Shown here: one piece after another, positions 1-9,221 of the stretch
How the letters are laid out: every line of letters starts with the position of its first letter
Numbering within the stretch: position 1 is the stretch's first letter
Source of the DNA: Phocaeicola coprocola DSM 17136
Lineage (GTDB): Bacteria > Bacteroidota > Bacteroidia > Bacteroidales > Bacteroidaceae
Length of the DNA stretch: 58,828 nt
Direction of reading: 5' to 3'
Assembly (NCBI RefSeq): GCF_000154845.1
Contig: NZ_DS981493.1
Coordinates: 1 to 58,828, forward strand
Made by a program: the position numbers and the translations under genes
The notes under the pieces: model-generated
Told to the model about the DNA's origin: nothing
Databases searched by the model: none
The model's input: only the letters and a program-made list of their open reading frames with translations

Positions 1-844
1 CAGGATTTTTATATTTCTCACTACTTTTTAAATCTCTTGGTAATAGGTTTCTGATATTTTTCCACTCTTCACCAGCTTTTGAATAAATCAGGATATAATT
101 ATGGGCAAGAGAAATTGCAGCCGCATTACTTCTACCATAAAAATTTTCCCAAATTACAGTAGAAATAAAAGACTTCTCTCCAAAAATTTCATCCATTAAT
201 TTTCTCCCGTTTACGATTTCATGATCATCAAGTGTTAAAAAAATAGATCCACTATCTGAAAGAAGACTTTTTGCCACCATTAATCGTGGATACATCATAG
301 AACACCAATCCGAATGAAAACGCCCATTAGATTCTGTATTTTTACGATAACGATTACCTAATTCATCCACATTTCCAGAAAACAAATCATAATCATCTTG
401 TGAAACCGCAAAATCATCATCATACACAAAGTCATTACCCGTATTGTAAGGCGGGTCAATATAAATCATCTTTACTTTACCCATATATGACTTTTGAAGT
501 AACTTCAATACCTCCAAATTATCACCTTCAATATACAGATTCTGTGTATTATCCCAATCCACACTATCCTCTACCACCGGACGCAAAGTCTTTGTAGTAG
601 GGCGAGCAGCTTCCCGACGAGCTTCCTGTTTTCCCGGCCAAGTAAACTGATACATTTCATCCGCATCTTCAACCGCATTATCTCCAAGCAGTTGACGCAA
701 AGTCTTGAAATTTACCACATGGCGTAACTCTCCGGTTTTATCATCCTTTACTTCCGTAAAACAGGATGGTGCTATCTGATAGAGAGCTTCCAAATTCAGT
801 TGTGTTCCATCAACCGAGTTCAATTCTAATTTATTGGGTTTCAT
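1..844 (-). CDS. mod: Type III-like adenine DNA methyltransferase (Mod), 5' part only
   Basis: Partial gene: the first 281 codons are present and the rest lies beyond the left edge. Reading leftward from the ATG at 844-842 gives an open frame starting MKPNKLELNSVDG. At about residues 104-115 is IYIEGDNLEVLKLL, and at 130-137 DPPYNTGN, the catalytic DPPY motif of amino-methyltransferases placed as in beta-class Mod subunits. The family methylates adenine in asymmetric sites and protects host DNA from a partner nuclease. It is the last visible gene of a minus-strand operon with a helicase and a DUF4391 protein. An insertion sequence 200 bp upstream now separates it from them, and I found no clear promoter between. 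Whether a restriction (Res) gene follows cannot be seen. Confidence 0.9.
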   Translation of the reverse strand, partial: MKPNKLELNSVDGTQLNLEALYQIAPSCFTEVKDDKTGELRHVVNFKTLRQLLGDNAVEDADEMYQFTWPGKQEARREAARPTTKTLRPVVEDSVDWDNTQNLYIEGDNLEVLKLLQKSYMGKVKMIYIDPPYNTGNDFVYDDDFAVSQDDYDLFSGNVDELGNRYRKNTESNGRFHSDWCSMMYPRLMVAKSLLSDSGSIFLTLDDHEIVNGRKLMDEIFGEKSFISTVIWENFYGRSNAAAISLAHNYILIYSKAGEEWKNIRNLLPRDLKSSEKYKNP

Positions 845-1047
845 GATTATATATTTTTCAAATATCGTTATTTTATATCTTGCACAGTGATTATATAGTC
901 CTAATTATATACAATAATGCGACCATATTATCTATATCAAACAATTCTAAATAAAGGTTATTAATACTAAATGGGCAGCAATAATAAATAAACATAATAA
1001 TATTATAACCCACTTATGTTTATATCCGTATTTTGTTTTACTAAGTA

Positions 1048-1055
1048 TAAATAAT
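1048..1055. repeat. Target-site duplication, left copy
   Basis: TAAATAAT directly before the left inverted repeat of the IS; identical to the copy after the right end. Confidence 0.75.
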
Positions 1056-2640
1056 TTAAGTTTCGCAAGTGCTAAAATGATGTAATAAAAAAGGCTAAAG
1101 TGTTTGATAATTCGTTAATTATCACTATATTAAAGTCGTCAAACAAAAAACATAGAACCCTTTAGCCATGAACAAAAATAGACATATTATCGGTGAACTC
1201 CAAGAGTTTTTTGCAAACAATGATGCCAGCAAGGCAATAAACAGCATATCAACCATAATGAACAGCATTAGGATACAGAGCAAAGTCATCGGTTCAGTCA
1301 AGAATCCGAACTGCAAGTTCACCTGTCTTCAGGTGTTGCAGTTGCTCGTGCTCTTCCCGTTCTTCTCGGTGAAAAATGCTGCCAATTATTCGTCCTCTGC
1401 ACTCTGCAAGTTGTTTACATGCGATAAGGATATGTTCTATCGTTTCATGAATGACGGCAACGTCAATTGGCGATGTATAATCTACTCGGTTTTCAGACAG
1501 CTGTATTCTCGTGTGAGCCGCAAGACAACAGCAAAATCTGATGTCAAATGCGTCATTATCGATGATACAGATCTTCCTAAGACCGGATTCAAGACAGAGA
1601 AGATCGGTAAAGTCTTCTCTCATACTCAAATGAAGCCTATACTGGGCTTCAAAGCAATGTTCCTATGCTTTACTGACGGTATATCTCAGTCTATTCTTGA
1701 CTTCTCTCTTCATGGAGAAGAGGGTAAGCGCAGCGACAAGCCACAGGGCTTATCCAAGAAGCAGGCAAACTCACGTTATACCAAGGAACGTTCTGAGGAT
1801 GAGCGTATTGCTAAACGTAGCTCTGAGTATCTTGCAAGCAAGATTGAGACTGCTATCAGTATGCTGAAGCGCTCAATCATTGAGGGTGTACGCTTCGACT
1901 ATCTTCTTGTCGACAGCTGGTTCACCTGCACCGAACTCCTGAAGTTCATAGTCTCAAGGCACTTTGGTTGCCATCTTATTGGAATGATAAAGATGGGCAA
2001 GATCAAGTATGAGACAGCTCTCGGAACCAAGACCGCACCTGAACTTATCAAGGTTCTTCAGAAGACAAAGAACTTAAAGTACAGCCGATCAATCGGTTAT
2101 TATACTGCTACCATCTCTGCAAAGATCTCAGGCATCAAGGTCAACCTGTTCTTCTATAGAAAAGGCAAGAACGGTAACTGGAATGCCCTGCTAACCTCCG
2201 ATCTTAAGTTGGACGCCAAGGAAGCCTTCAGACTTTACTCAAGAAGATGGGTTATTGAGGTCGCTCACAAGGAAATGAAGCAAAATCTAAAGCTCGGTAA
2301 AAACCAGTGTAGGGACTTTGCCGGACAGATCGCCGGCATATCATTATGCGTCTTGCAGTACAATATACTCAGTTATGTCAAACGCAATGAGTCTTACGAG
2401 ACCATCGGAGGACTCTTTGCTGAAATTACAAAGAACTCTGTTGAACTTTCAGTAGCAGAAAAAATCTGGCTGCTGATCGTAGAAGTTATAAGCGTCATTG
2501 CCGAGGCTCTCAACTGTGACGCTATGGCTCTGACCGAACAGGTAATATCAAACGATAAACAAATTAAAGCAGTGAAAATGGCCTTTGACAAGCTGGCGGT
2601 CGCCGCCTAACGGGGCTAAAATTCACTTGCGAAACTTAAG
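1056..2640 (+). mobile_element. IS4-like insertion sequence, 1585 bp, intact
   Basis: A complete element with one transposase gene. The ends carry a perfect 16-bp inverted repeat, TTAAGTTTCGCAAGTG, at 1056-1071 and (reversed) 2624-2639. An 8-bp direct repeat TAAATAAT at 1048-1055 and 2641-2648 is the likely target duplication. The boundaries are confirmed independently: excising 1056-2640 plus one repeat copy restores an open frame in the interrupted gene. Transposase, inverted repeats and duplication all look undamaged, which suggests a recent, possibly still mobile insertion. The element points against the operon it entered. Confidence 0.9.
1168..2610 (+). CDS. IS4-like DDE transposase
   Basis: A 480-residue protein filling the element. 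The DDE triad is visible: first Asp in IIDDTDLPKTG (about residue 132), second in LLVDSWFT (about 249), and the Glu in a YSRRWVIEVAHKEMKQ segment (about 363) that fits the Y-x2-R-x3-E-x6-K signature of IS4-type transposases. These enzymes cut and join the element ends. The ATG at 1168 lies 112 bp inside the left end. The frame is intact, so the protein could be active. Confidence 0.92.
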   Translation: MNKNRHIIGELQEFFANNDASKAINSISTIMNSIRIQSKVIGSVKNPNCKFTCLQVLQLLVLFPFFSVKNAANYSSSALCKLFTCDKDMFYRFMNDGNVNWRCIIYSVFRQLYSRVSRKTTAKSDVKCVIIDDTDLPKTGFKTEKIGKVFSHTQMKPILGFKAMFLCFTDGISQSILDFSLHGEEGKRSDKPQGLSKKQANSRYTKERSEDERIAKRSSEYLASKIETAISMLKRSIIEGVRFDYLLVDSWFTCTELLKFIVSRHFGCHLIGMIKMGKIKYETALGTKTAPELIKVLQKTKNLKYSRSIGYYTATISAKISGIKVNLFFYRKGKNGNWNALLTSDLKLDAKEAFRLYSRRWVIEVAHKEMKQNLKLGKNQCRDFAGQIAGISLCVLQYNILSYVKRNESYETIGGLFAEITKNSVELSVAEKIWLLIVEVISVIAEALNCDAMALTEQVISNDKQIKAVKMAFDKLAVAA

Positions 2641-2648
2641 TAAATAAT
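2641..2648. repeat. Target-site duplication, right copy
   Basis: TAAATAAT directly after the right end of the IS, matching 1048-1055. Confidence 0.75.
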
Positions 2649-2778
2649 AATGGACATATCATTAAAAATCCTAATACACAACTTATAGGTAATAATTCTA
2701 TATGCACAGTGGTGGCAATTAAAAATGTGGCGATAATAATTATTCCCACTCCAATATCTTCTAAATGTGAATCCATCT

Positions 2779-3474
2779 TTAATTGATCTCAGAATTTATA
2801 TTGTTCTTATTTAATTTATCAGTTAGTAATGTTATTTCTTTCCTAAGTTGACGCACCTCAGTATTCAATTCCATTTGTCGATTAAACTGCTTTTCCGCCT
2901 TTATTCTTTTTTGCAGCATCAAAATCTGTTTCTGAATACTTTCTATTTGTTTACGTATATCAACTAGTTCTTTATATTCTTCTTTGGTAGATGCAGATAA
3001 TCCTGATATTTGGCTGAGCAAGCCGTTGTAAACGGCATCCATAGACTGCCCTTGAATGTTCAGCGTATCAGCATCAATTCGTATATCCCGTTGAATTTCA
3101 CTAACTCCACACTTCCATTTCTGTTCTCCATGAACAACCGACATTTCTTTATGATGCATCAGTAAATCAAGCTTTTCGCCGTACTCAATAATGAAAACCG
3201 TATGCCGTGGTAACAACTCATCCATTGCACAGAAAGGCTTAATGCTATACTCATTTTCTTTCATCCTGCAATAGAACACATCAATCTCATGCACATATTC
3301 ACCATCTTCTACATTGAGTGTAGCAGGTGCAAGTTTATATAGCCAAACAATACCTTCAAACTCCCGTGTGAGAAATTCACGCAAGGAAGAATCGCCACTT
3401 CTTCCATAAAACGCATTCTTTGACACTGGCTTATTGACTATTGTTGTGGATGGAAAATTCAGTATATTATCCAT
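2779..3474 (-). CDS. DUF4391 family protein of the helicase/methyltransferase operon
   Basis: A 231-residue soluble protein that I match to DUF4391 by its N-terminal block (NAFYGRSGDSSLREFLTRE), its central acidic region and its position next to a SNF2 helicase and a Mod-type methyltransferase. The C-terminal third (about residues 165-225) is rich in K/E/Q with leucines at heptad-like spacing, a probable coiled coil that may bind a partner. It starts 3 bp after the helicase stop and is followed after 2 bp by the interrupted membrane gene, so the three were co-transcribed. The family has no established activity known to me; a restriction or anti-phage role rests on context alone. Confidence 0.75.
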   Translation of the reverse strand: MDNILNFPSTTIVNKPVSKNAFYGRSGDSSLREFLTREFEGIVWLYKLAPATLNVEDGEYVHEIDVFYCRMKENEYSIKPFCAMDELLPRHTVFIIEYGEKLDLLMHHKEMSVVHGEQKWKCGVSEIQRDIRIDADTLNIQGQSMDAVYNGLLSQISGLSASTKEEYKELVDIRKQIESIQKQILMLQKRIKAEKQFNRQMELNTEVRQLRKEITLLTDKLNKNNINSEIN

Positions 3475-3477
3475 AAT

Positions 3478-6400
3478 CTACTTAATCACCAAAAAACAAA
3501 TCAATTCAAAATCATCCAGTCCCTTAATGTTATAGGTCAAAGCACTTGTTTCACCTACAGAGAAAAGACTGTCTATATCACTTTCTTCTTTCACCGTGAT
3601 AATACTCTCTATAGCCGATTGCAGCAGGTCGCTGTAATGACGCATATTCTTTCCATCACGTGTTTCCTTGTTGAACTGCTTGCAAAGTACCTTATCCGGC
3701 TCTGTCTTGTCTTTGCAGGCATAACGCATCTTGTCAAGCAGTTTTTTAGGTGACAGATGGTCGCAGATAACGGTTCCTGTATGCGAAAGATAAACCATAT
3801 AAAACGGATGCAACAGATTGGAACGGTCAATGTTCACACCGTTGTTCTTATTTTTCAGCACATACATCACGCCCGGTTCTACCAGTTCGGAAGCATTGAC
3901 CACAGCACTCATCCCAAACGGTGTCAAATCCATATTGGGATGCTCTTTCAGATTAGCCAATAAATCCAGACGAAATTCATTCAACCCCAAATCCATGATA
4001 TTGACACCAGTATCCATATCCTCAATATCTACCACTTCATTCTGCAACTTCTTCAACTGATTACGGCGGTACTCCAAATCGCCTTTTTCATTAGCTGACA
4101 ATAAATTATCATCACCTGTACTGGTAATAACCGTTGCCTTCATTCGGCTTTCCACACGACCTTTCAGCTTGATGTAATCATCCAGTTCCATATCCGGCCA
4201 GTAATTCACCAACTGGATCACATCGTTCTTGCTTCCGATACGGTCTATACGGCCAAAACGCTGAATGATGCGTACCGGATTCCAGTGTATGTCGTAGTTG
4301 ATCAGATAATCACAGTCCTGCAAGTTCTGTCCTTCACTGATACAATCGGTAGCAATCAGTACATCTATTTCTCTTGTATCATTCGGATGAATGGCATCCC
4401 AGTCTTTTGACAAAGGCGAGAAGTAGGTCAATATGTCATTGAATGTACATTTCAGTTTCGGCAACGTACATTTCCCTTCCGTACTGCCGGTTATCAGAGC
4501 TGTATGCAGTCCGCAATCGTTCAAAATCCTGCCGGAAAGTTGTTCATACAGATAATTGGCTGTATCAGCAAATGCTGTAAATATCAGCACTTTCTTATTG
4601 CTACCATTGATTGGATGTTCAAACTTGTTTTTCAAGTCTGCTACCAGCTGTTGCAGTTTCGTATCATGTTCCGGCGTAATATCCTTTAGCATAAGGATGA
4701 GCAGTTCCAGTACTTCCAAATCAGCTTTCAAATCACGCCGCCAACTAACATAATCCATGTCCCGAAGATTGATTTTTGATTTACGGCCTACAAACGGATC
4801 ATTTTCATTATCTTCAGTATCAAAATCCTCTGAAAAATCAGTTACATCTATTGTATCTGCACCGCTTTCCTGGAATTTATCAATAGCAGTAATAGAATCA
4901 TTTATAAAATCACGAATTCTTGTCAAAGTCAGACGGAAAGAGTTCACACTACTTTCCAGACGCTTCAACAGGTTGATAGCCATCAATTTCCGAATACCTT
5001 TTTCACGTCCATCTACAGTGAGTCCCTCACCTTCATAATCTATTCCGTAATTACCTTTTTCACTCTCAAAAATAAACAAAGAAGGTGTATATATGGAAAG
5101 ATTCAATCTGTTAAGCATTTCTGCTATATCCGCGAAAGTAATAGCATCGTTCAAATCCGTAAGCTTAGGTCTGCGTGATATAGGTGACAAACGTTCAGGA
5201 AATTTGCCCACATCATTCGTGTTGTAATACTTAATGATATGGCTTCGGCTTCTGGCTATGGTAACTGCATCAAGCAACTGGAAGAAATCATAACTTAATG
5301 AATCTACCAGTTTCTCTGTTGTTCTCTTTTCCGGAGGCAATTTAGCCCATTTAGAATATACAGTCTGCGCATCTCTGAAAATGCTATCTATGTTCTTCCC
5401 TGTATCAAGCAAATCATTTATATTCTCGGCCTTTCCTTCATACGCAAGTTGCAGCTGATTTTTCAAATCACTGAAACGGTTGTTTACCGGTGTAGCGGAA
5501 AGCATAAGCACTTTAGTCTTTACACCACTGCGTATAACTTTATTCATCAGCCGGGCATAACGGTTTTCCTTGAAATCATCATCTTCATCATCATTATCAA
5601 ACCGACCGCCATTGCGGAAATTATGACTTTCATCTATTACAATCAAATCATAATTCCCCCAATTCACCCGTTCCAAGTCAAGTCCATTACTCAAACCTTT
5701 ATCCCTTGACAGGTCAGAATGAAACAGAATGTCATAACGCAAACGGTCTGCCAATACCGGATTATTTTTATAGTTGGAGCGGAATGTCTGCCAGTTGTCG
5801 TTCAACTTTTTGGGACAAAGAACCAATACATTTCTGTTTCGGTTTTCGTAATACTTGATAACCGAAAGAGCCGTAAATGTTTTTCCCAATCCCACACTAT
5901 CAGCAAGAATACACCCGTTGTATTTTTCCAGTTTGTTTATGATTGCCAATGATGCATCACGCTGGAAATTATACAGTTTATTCCATATAACACTACTTTT
6001 GAATCCTGTAGCTTCATTAGGTAATACATCCTCGCTTATGTCTTCAAGAAATTCATTAAAGATATTATATAGCGTAATAAAGTAGATAAAAGCCGGTGCA
6101 TTCTCCTTATAAACGGTTTCGATATTTTCTATGACATTATCTGTCACATCCTGAAATTTCTCTTTGTCTTTCCATAATTCTGCAAAATTCTTCAAAAACA
6201 TATCTGTAGAACTATGTCCAGGCATACCTACCACCATCGGACAGATATTGTTCCCTCTATCAAGCCCGAGTTCAGTAGTGGTAAACTCATTGAAAGGCAT
6301 ATAAGTATAGGTTTCTTCTCTTTCCTTTATATTGAGGAAGGTATTCATGGAGCCGTGAGTTATATTTGTCTTGAACCGTGCTTTTCTGCGAATCCAGTCT

Positions 6401-6726
6401 GCACATTCTCTCGCAATAGCCCGCTGTGTAAGCTGGTTTCGAAGCCTTATTTCAAAATTCGATCCGAAAAGACTTCTTTCCCGATTTAATTTGGGTATAT
6501 AGAATTCTCTTTTTTGCTTTTCAGACTTATCCGTATAGAACGTCGGTGAAGTAAAAATAAAGTTTACACAATCCACCTTTTCCAGTTCTTCTTTCAATGC
6601 TTCGTATGCATAGATAGAAAAACTGGCTGCCGCTATAGAGACTTGGCTATTGTCAGACAACAATAGCTGCTTCAAATCATCTATAACACGTTCGGTTATA
6701 TTATTGAATTGCTTCGGAACTCTCAT
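3478..6726 (-). CDS. SNF2-type superfamily 2 helicase of a defence-like operon
   Basis: A 1082-residue protein. The helicase core begins near residue 250: motif I ADSVGLGKT (about 275-283), motif II VIDESHNF (about 365), motif III MLSATPVNN, and in the second lobe DCISEGQNLQ followed by motif VI QRFGRIDRIG (about 823). This is the SNF2/RapA-like set for ATP-driven movement on double-stranded DNA. The first 240 residues are unlike the core; in related helicases this region can be phospholipase-D-like, but I see no intact HxK motif. It heads the minus-strand operon with DUF4391, the membrane protein and Mod. The arrangement resembles restriction or DISARM-like systems, though the gene set matches none I can name with certainty. 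ATG at 6726 is the first in frame. Confidence 0.88.
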   Translation of the reverse strand: MRVPKQFNNITERVIDDLKQLLLSDNSQVSIAAASFSIYAYEALKEELEKVDCVNFIFTSPTFYTDKSEKQKREFYIPKLNRERSLFGSNFEIRLRNQLTQRAIARECADWIRRKARFKTNITHGSMNTFLNIKEREETYTYMPFNEFTTTELGLDRGNNICPMVVGMPGHSSTDMFLKNFAELWKDKEKFQDVTDNVIENIETVYKENAPAFIYFITLYNIFNEFLEDISEDVLPNEATGFKSSVIWNKLYNFQRDASLAIINKLEKYNGCILADSVGLGKTFTALSVIKYYENRNRNVLVLCPKKLNDNWQTFRSNYKNNPVLADRLRYDILFHSDLSRDKGLSNGLDLERVNWGNYDLIVIDESHNFRNGGRFDNDDEDDDFKENRYARLMNKVIRSGVKTKVLMLSATPVNNRFSDLKNQLQLAYEGKAENINDLLDTGKNIDSIFRDAQTVYSKWAKLPPEKRTTEKLVDSLSYDFFQLLDAVTIARSRSHIIKYYNTNDVGKFPERLSPISRRPKLTDLNDAITFADIAEMLNRLNLSIYTPSLFIFESEKGNYGIDYEGEGLTVDGREKGIRKLMAINLLKRLESSVNSFRLTLTRIRDFINDSITAIDKFQESGADTIDVTDFSEDFDTEDNENDPFVGRKSKINLRDMDYVSWRRDLKADLEVLELLILMLKDITPEHDTKLQQLVADLKNKFEHPINGSNKKVLIFTAFADTANYLYEQLSGRILNDCGLHTALITGSTEGKCTLPKLKCTFNDILTYFSPLSKDWDAIHPNDTREIDVLIATDCISEGQNLQDCDYLINYDIHWNPVRIIQRFGRIDRIGSKNDVIQLVNYWPDMELDDYIKLKGRVESRMKATVITSTGDDNLLSANEKGDLEYRRNQLKKLQNEVVDIEDMDTGVNIMDLGLNEFRLDLLANLKEHPNMDLTPFGMSAVVNASELVEPGVMYVLKNKNNGVNIDRSNLLHPFYMVYLSHTGTVICDHLSPKKLLDKMRYACKDKTEPDKVLCKQFNKETRDGKNMRHYSDLLQSAIESIITVKEESDIDSLFSVGETSALTYNIKGLDDFELICFLVIK

Positions 6727-6836
6727 TTTCTCTTTTCATTTATCAAATTTCAACACCAAAGAGAAAAGCTATTTAGCCAATATTTAATATTATTGTATTC
6801 TCAGTTTCTTTGCGCTATACACAAAGATATAAATAT

Positions 6837-7162
6837 TTAAAACATTACCGCCTGCCTCTCTACTTTTATTTCAACATTATTTCTCCCCACCAACTTCTTC
6901 ACTACCTCCACATCCGCCGGAAGCCAGTCTACAGACCCCAGTTCCTCCCGATTCAGCCAAGTTGCGTTTTCATGCTCCTTCAACACCAGATGACCGGAAC
7001 GGACAGAGCATAAAAAGCAGTGCATCGTGAGGTGGAAAGCTGGGTAATTATCTTTCCGCCGGGAAACTCCCAGTAGTCCTTAAACTCACCATAGCCGCGC
7101 TGGGTGGCAAAATACTTTCCTTCACGACAAATTATTGCCGCTACAACTTCTATCTGCTTCAT
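6837..7162 (-). pseudogene. NUDIX (MutT-like) hydrolase with the catalytic box deleted
   Basis: The frame from ATG 7162 reads as a MutT-type protein (MKQIEVVAAIICREGKY, then GEFKDYWEFPGGK) and should continue into the NUDIX box, G-x5-E-x7-REUxEExGU. Directly after GGK the sequence jumps to DNYPAFHLTMHCFLC in another frame, a segment normally found about 35 residues further on; it then runs to a normal C-terminus and the stop at 6837. About 100 bp with the whole NUDIX box is missing and the frame is broken. Intact homologues remove oxidised nucleotides such as 8-oxo-dGTP. This copy cannot be catalytic. It starts 25 bp after the MBL gene and was probably co-transcribed with it. Confidence 0.85.
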
Positions 7163-7187
7163 CTCAATATGTAAACTATTTTTCCCT

Positions 7188-7940
7188 TCAAAATTCAATA
7201 CTATCTCCTTCCCTACTGATGCACCAGAAAGGAATGTTTTTAGCATCTGTAAACTCTTTCATACGCCAGGCTGACTCGAATCCACTTGCCACAAAGTGCA
7301 TGGGAACAAGCAGTCCTACCTGAAACGTGTCGATAAACTGACGGGCGCCACGGGTATATCCGTTACCGATACGGCCGTCTACCGGAAACATTACCACGCT
7401 GAAACTGTCCGTTATTTTTCGGATGTCTTTCAGTTCTCCCAAAAAGCGTTTTTCTTCTTTCTCGGGATTGACATCGATACCGAATTCGGCGCTGTAGACC
7501 AGCCCGCCCCGATAATCATCGGTCAGGAAACGGGCATACCAGTTATTCAGGTCGCCTGCATGGAAGACACGCCTGCCATCAGTTTCCACTATCCACGACA
7601 CACCGCTGTCGTTGCTTCCAGTTGCCGCTACACGAATCAGTCCGTCGCTCCATGTACCTCCTTTGGCAAGCCAGACATCGGCTTCTTCTTTCTGTGCCCG
7701 GCGATGTTTCAGGATATCTTTCGAGAGGATATAAATGATGTCGGACCTCGTTTGCCGCCACGAAAAGATTTCCCGGTTGAAATGGTCTTCGTGAAAATGA
7801 CTGGAGAACACGTACACCGGCTTCTCAGTTTTTAGCAGCTGAGGTACAATGCCCTCCGGGTCCATCCAGTAGTCGAATATCAGGATGCACCGATCTGTTT
7901 CGATGGCAAAGCCACTGTGAAAAATATATGTAAGTCTCAT
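7188..7940 (-). CDS. MBL-fold metallo-hydrolase
   Basis: A 250-residue protein with the metal-binding HxHxDH motif as SSHFHEDHF near residue 50 and a later HAGDLNNW segment carrying further metal ligands. No signal peptide, so cytoplasmic. It resembles the small UlaG/YycJ-like branch of the metallo-beta-lactamase fold, which includes nucleases and sugar lactonases; the substrate cannot be told. The residues around LVPMHF near the C-terminus supply the last conserved His. Upstream partner of the broken NUDIX gene. ATG at 7940 is a good start right before the conserved first strand. Confidence 0.85.
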   Translation of the reverse strand: MRLTYIFHSGFAIETDRCILIFDYWMDPEGIVPQLLKTEKPVYVFSSHFHEDHFNREIFSWRQTRSDIIYILSKDILKHRRAQKEEADVWLAKGGTWSDGLIRVAATGSNDSGVSWIVETDGRRVFHAGDLNNWYARFLTDDYRGGLVYSAEFGIDVNPEKEEKRFLGELKDIRKITDSFSVVMFPVDGRIGNGYTRGARQFIDTFQVGLLVPMHFVASGFESAWRMKEFTDAKNIPFWCISREGDSIEF

Positions 7941-8176
7941 TTTTTTACTATTGTATATCGAAATAATGCAAGGTTTATATCATCCTTGACTGAATGAGTG
8001 CGAATATAGTAATTTTCTCTCGATTCCGCCTCTGTGAAACAAAAGCAAACAGTCTTAAAAAAACGCTTAAAAGAGCAAGGGGAAAGCTAAAACCTGTTAC
8101 AACAAGCCAATATTATTTTTAACTTTAAGGCAGTTTATACAAACAGACATAGGCAAGAACAAATAGGACACAAAAA

Positions 8177-8611
8177 ATGAAAAAAGGAATATTATTACTT
8201 GCTTTCCTGCTGGCTATATGCTGCGGAAGCGGACTATATGCCCAAAATGTATCGTGTAAAAGTTATTTTGAGGTAGTAGAGACAAACGATGAAAATCACC
8301 GGCTGGACGAAGTTGCAATTTATCCGCCCGTATTCGGAACGTTGCCTGAGGGAAAAAGACTGAAAATAAAAGTCTGCAACAACGACGAAAAGAAGCTCAA
8401 AAAAGCATTTTTTTATGTATATTACAAAAACAAGAGGGTAAGCAAGCTCCTCCTTCCTGACTTGAAAAAGGGTGAAACGTACGAATTTTGTGTAAATATT
8501 CACTCGAAAATGACCAGGAAAGACAGACAGGAATTACTCTTTAAAATAAGAAGAGGAAAAACGTATATAAGTTACCGGATAGCTCAGCCTCACAACAAGA
8601 AAGGATATTGA
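8177..8611 (+). CDS. Exported protein of unknown function
   Basis: A 144-residue protein with a clear signal peptide: MKKG, a hydrophobic core to about residue 18, and a cut likely after LYAQ (residue 23). The mature part is strongly basic and contains two short strands with K/R-rich turns (KKLKKAFFYVYYKNKR). No family recognised. It stands alone: the upstream neighbour is divergent and about 600 bp downstream are empty. Expected in the periplasm or at the cell surface. Confidence 0.7.
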   Translation: MKKGILLLAFLLAICCGSGLYAQNVSCKSYFEVVETNDENHRLDEVAIYPPVFGTLPEGKRLKIKVCNNDEKKLKKAFFYVYYKNKRVSKLLLPDLKKGETYEFCVNIHSKMTRKDRQELLFKIRRGKTYISYRIAQPHNKKGY

Positions 8612-9221
8612 TAAAAATATTTGCGTACACTTTCTGTCAGACAGCTATAATTTATATCATCCATATCAATTTACTTTTTGTCAAAATGACATTTCTGCCT
8701 TTTGAGAATCTCTTTTTCGGTTACTCCCCGGGGTGCTGGAATTTATTTCTGATTCTCATAAGGCAGATTTTTTCAGAAAGCAAGCAAAGCAGCCAAACTG
8801 GCAGATGTATTTTTCCGATAGTGCCTCAGCAGATTGCTTTCAAAGAGAATGGAGCTATAAAGACTGACTTTATGCTAAAAGAAAAACAGTGCTTAAATGT
8901 CTTTAAGAGATAAAAAAGATCTTTCCGGAGTGTCCATATAGGACCTTTTTCACCGCAATATGGGAATAGAGGAAAAACATCTGGAAGTTTTTATTTTTTT
9001 TCGGCATCTTTTCATTAATCTTTCAGCATGTTTTCACTGTTTTTTCACCGTCTTTCTTTGCCTCATTTACTGCCATAAAGCATCTTTCAAGAGTGAAAAA
9101 CGAATAAAAATCTCCTTATATTACTGACGGAAGGGGAATTTTCTTCGGATATCCTGTTAAATAAATAAAAGGAATACTTACAAAAAGAAAGTAAAATATC
9201 GGAATCACAAAACAGCACTCT
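8612..9221. other. Gene-free stretch
   Basis: About 610 bp of AT-rich sequence without a credible gene. The longest frame begins at a TTG overlapping the previous stop and has no recognisable features. I see no strong terminator or promoter pair and no RNA gene. Confidence 0.55.

Larger units (their letters stand above)
947..2776 (-). pseudogene. Small three-helix membrane protein, interrupted by the insertion sequence
   Basis: The 5' part starts at ATG 2776-2774, two bases after the stop of the DUF4391 gene, and is open for 45 codons to the insertion point. In the present sequence it ends at a TAA inside the IS tip (2638-2636), giving 46 residues. Removing 1056-2640 and one 8-bp duplication continues the same frame for 33 more codons to a TAG at 949-947. 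The restored 78-residue protein has three hydrophobic stretches (about residues 9-27, 29-47 and 58-78) and a basic loop, SKTKYGYKHK, between the last two. I recognise no family. The exact frame restoration and the tight spacing argue for a real gene of the operon. Function unknown; a membrane component of the neighbouring defence-type genes is only a guess. Confidence 0.75.

Noticed and set aside
6980..7246. 88-residue protein overlapping the NUDIX pseudogene
   Set aside because: The first 28 residues overlap the end of the MBL gene and the tail is a shifted reading after the deletion.
8608..8913. 101-codon frame after the exported protein gene
   Set aside because: Starts at TTG across the previous stop, has no recognisable domain and an unbalanced composition; probably chance.
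8930..8960. Terminator-like repeat GTCC-ATAT-AGGAC
   Set aside because: Only a 4-5 bp stem and no gene ends nearby.
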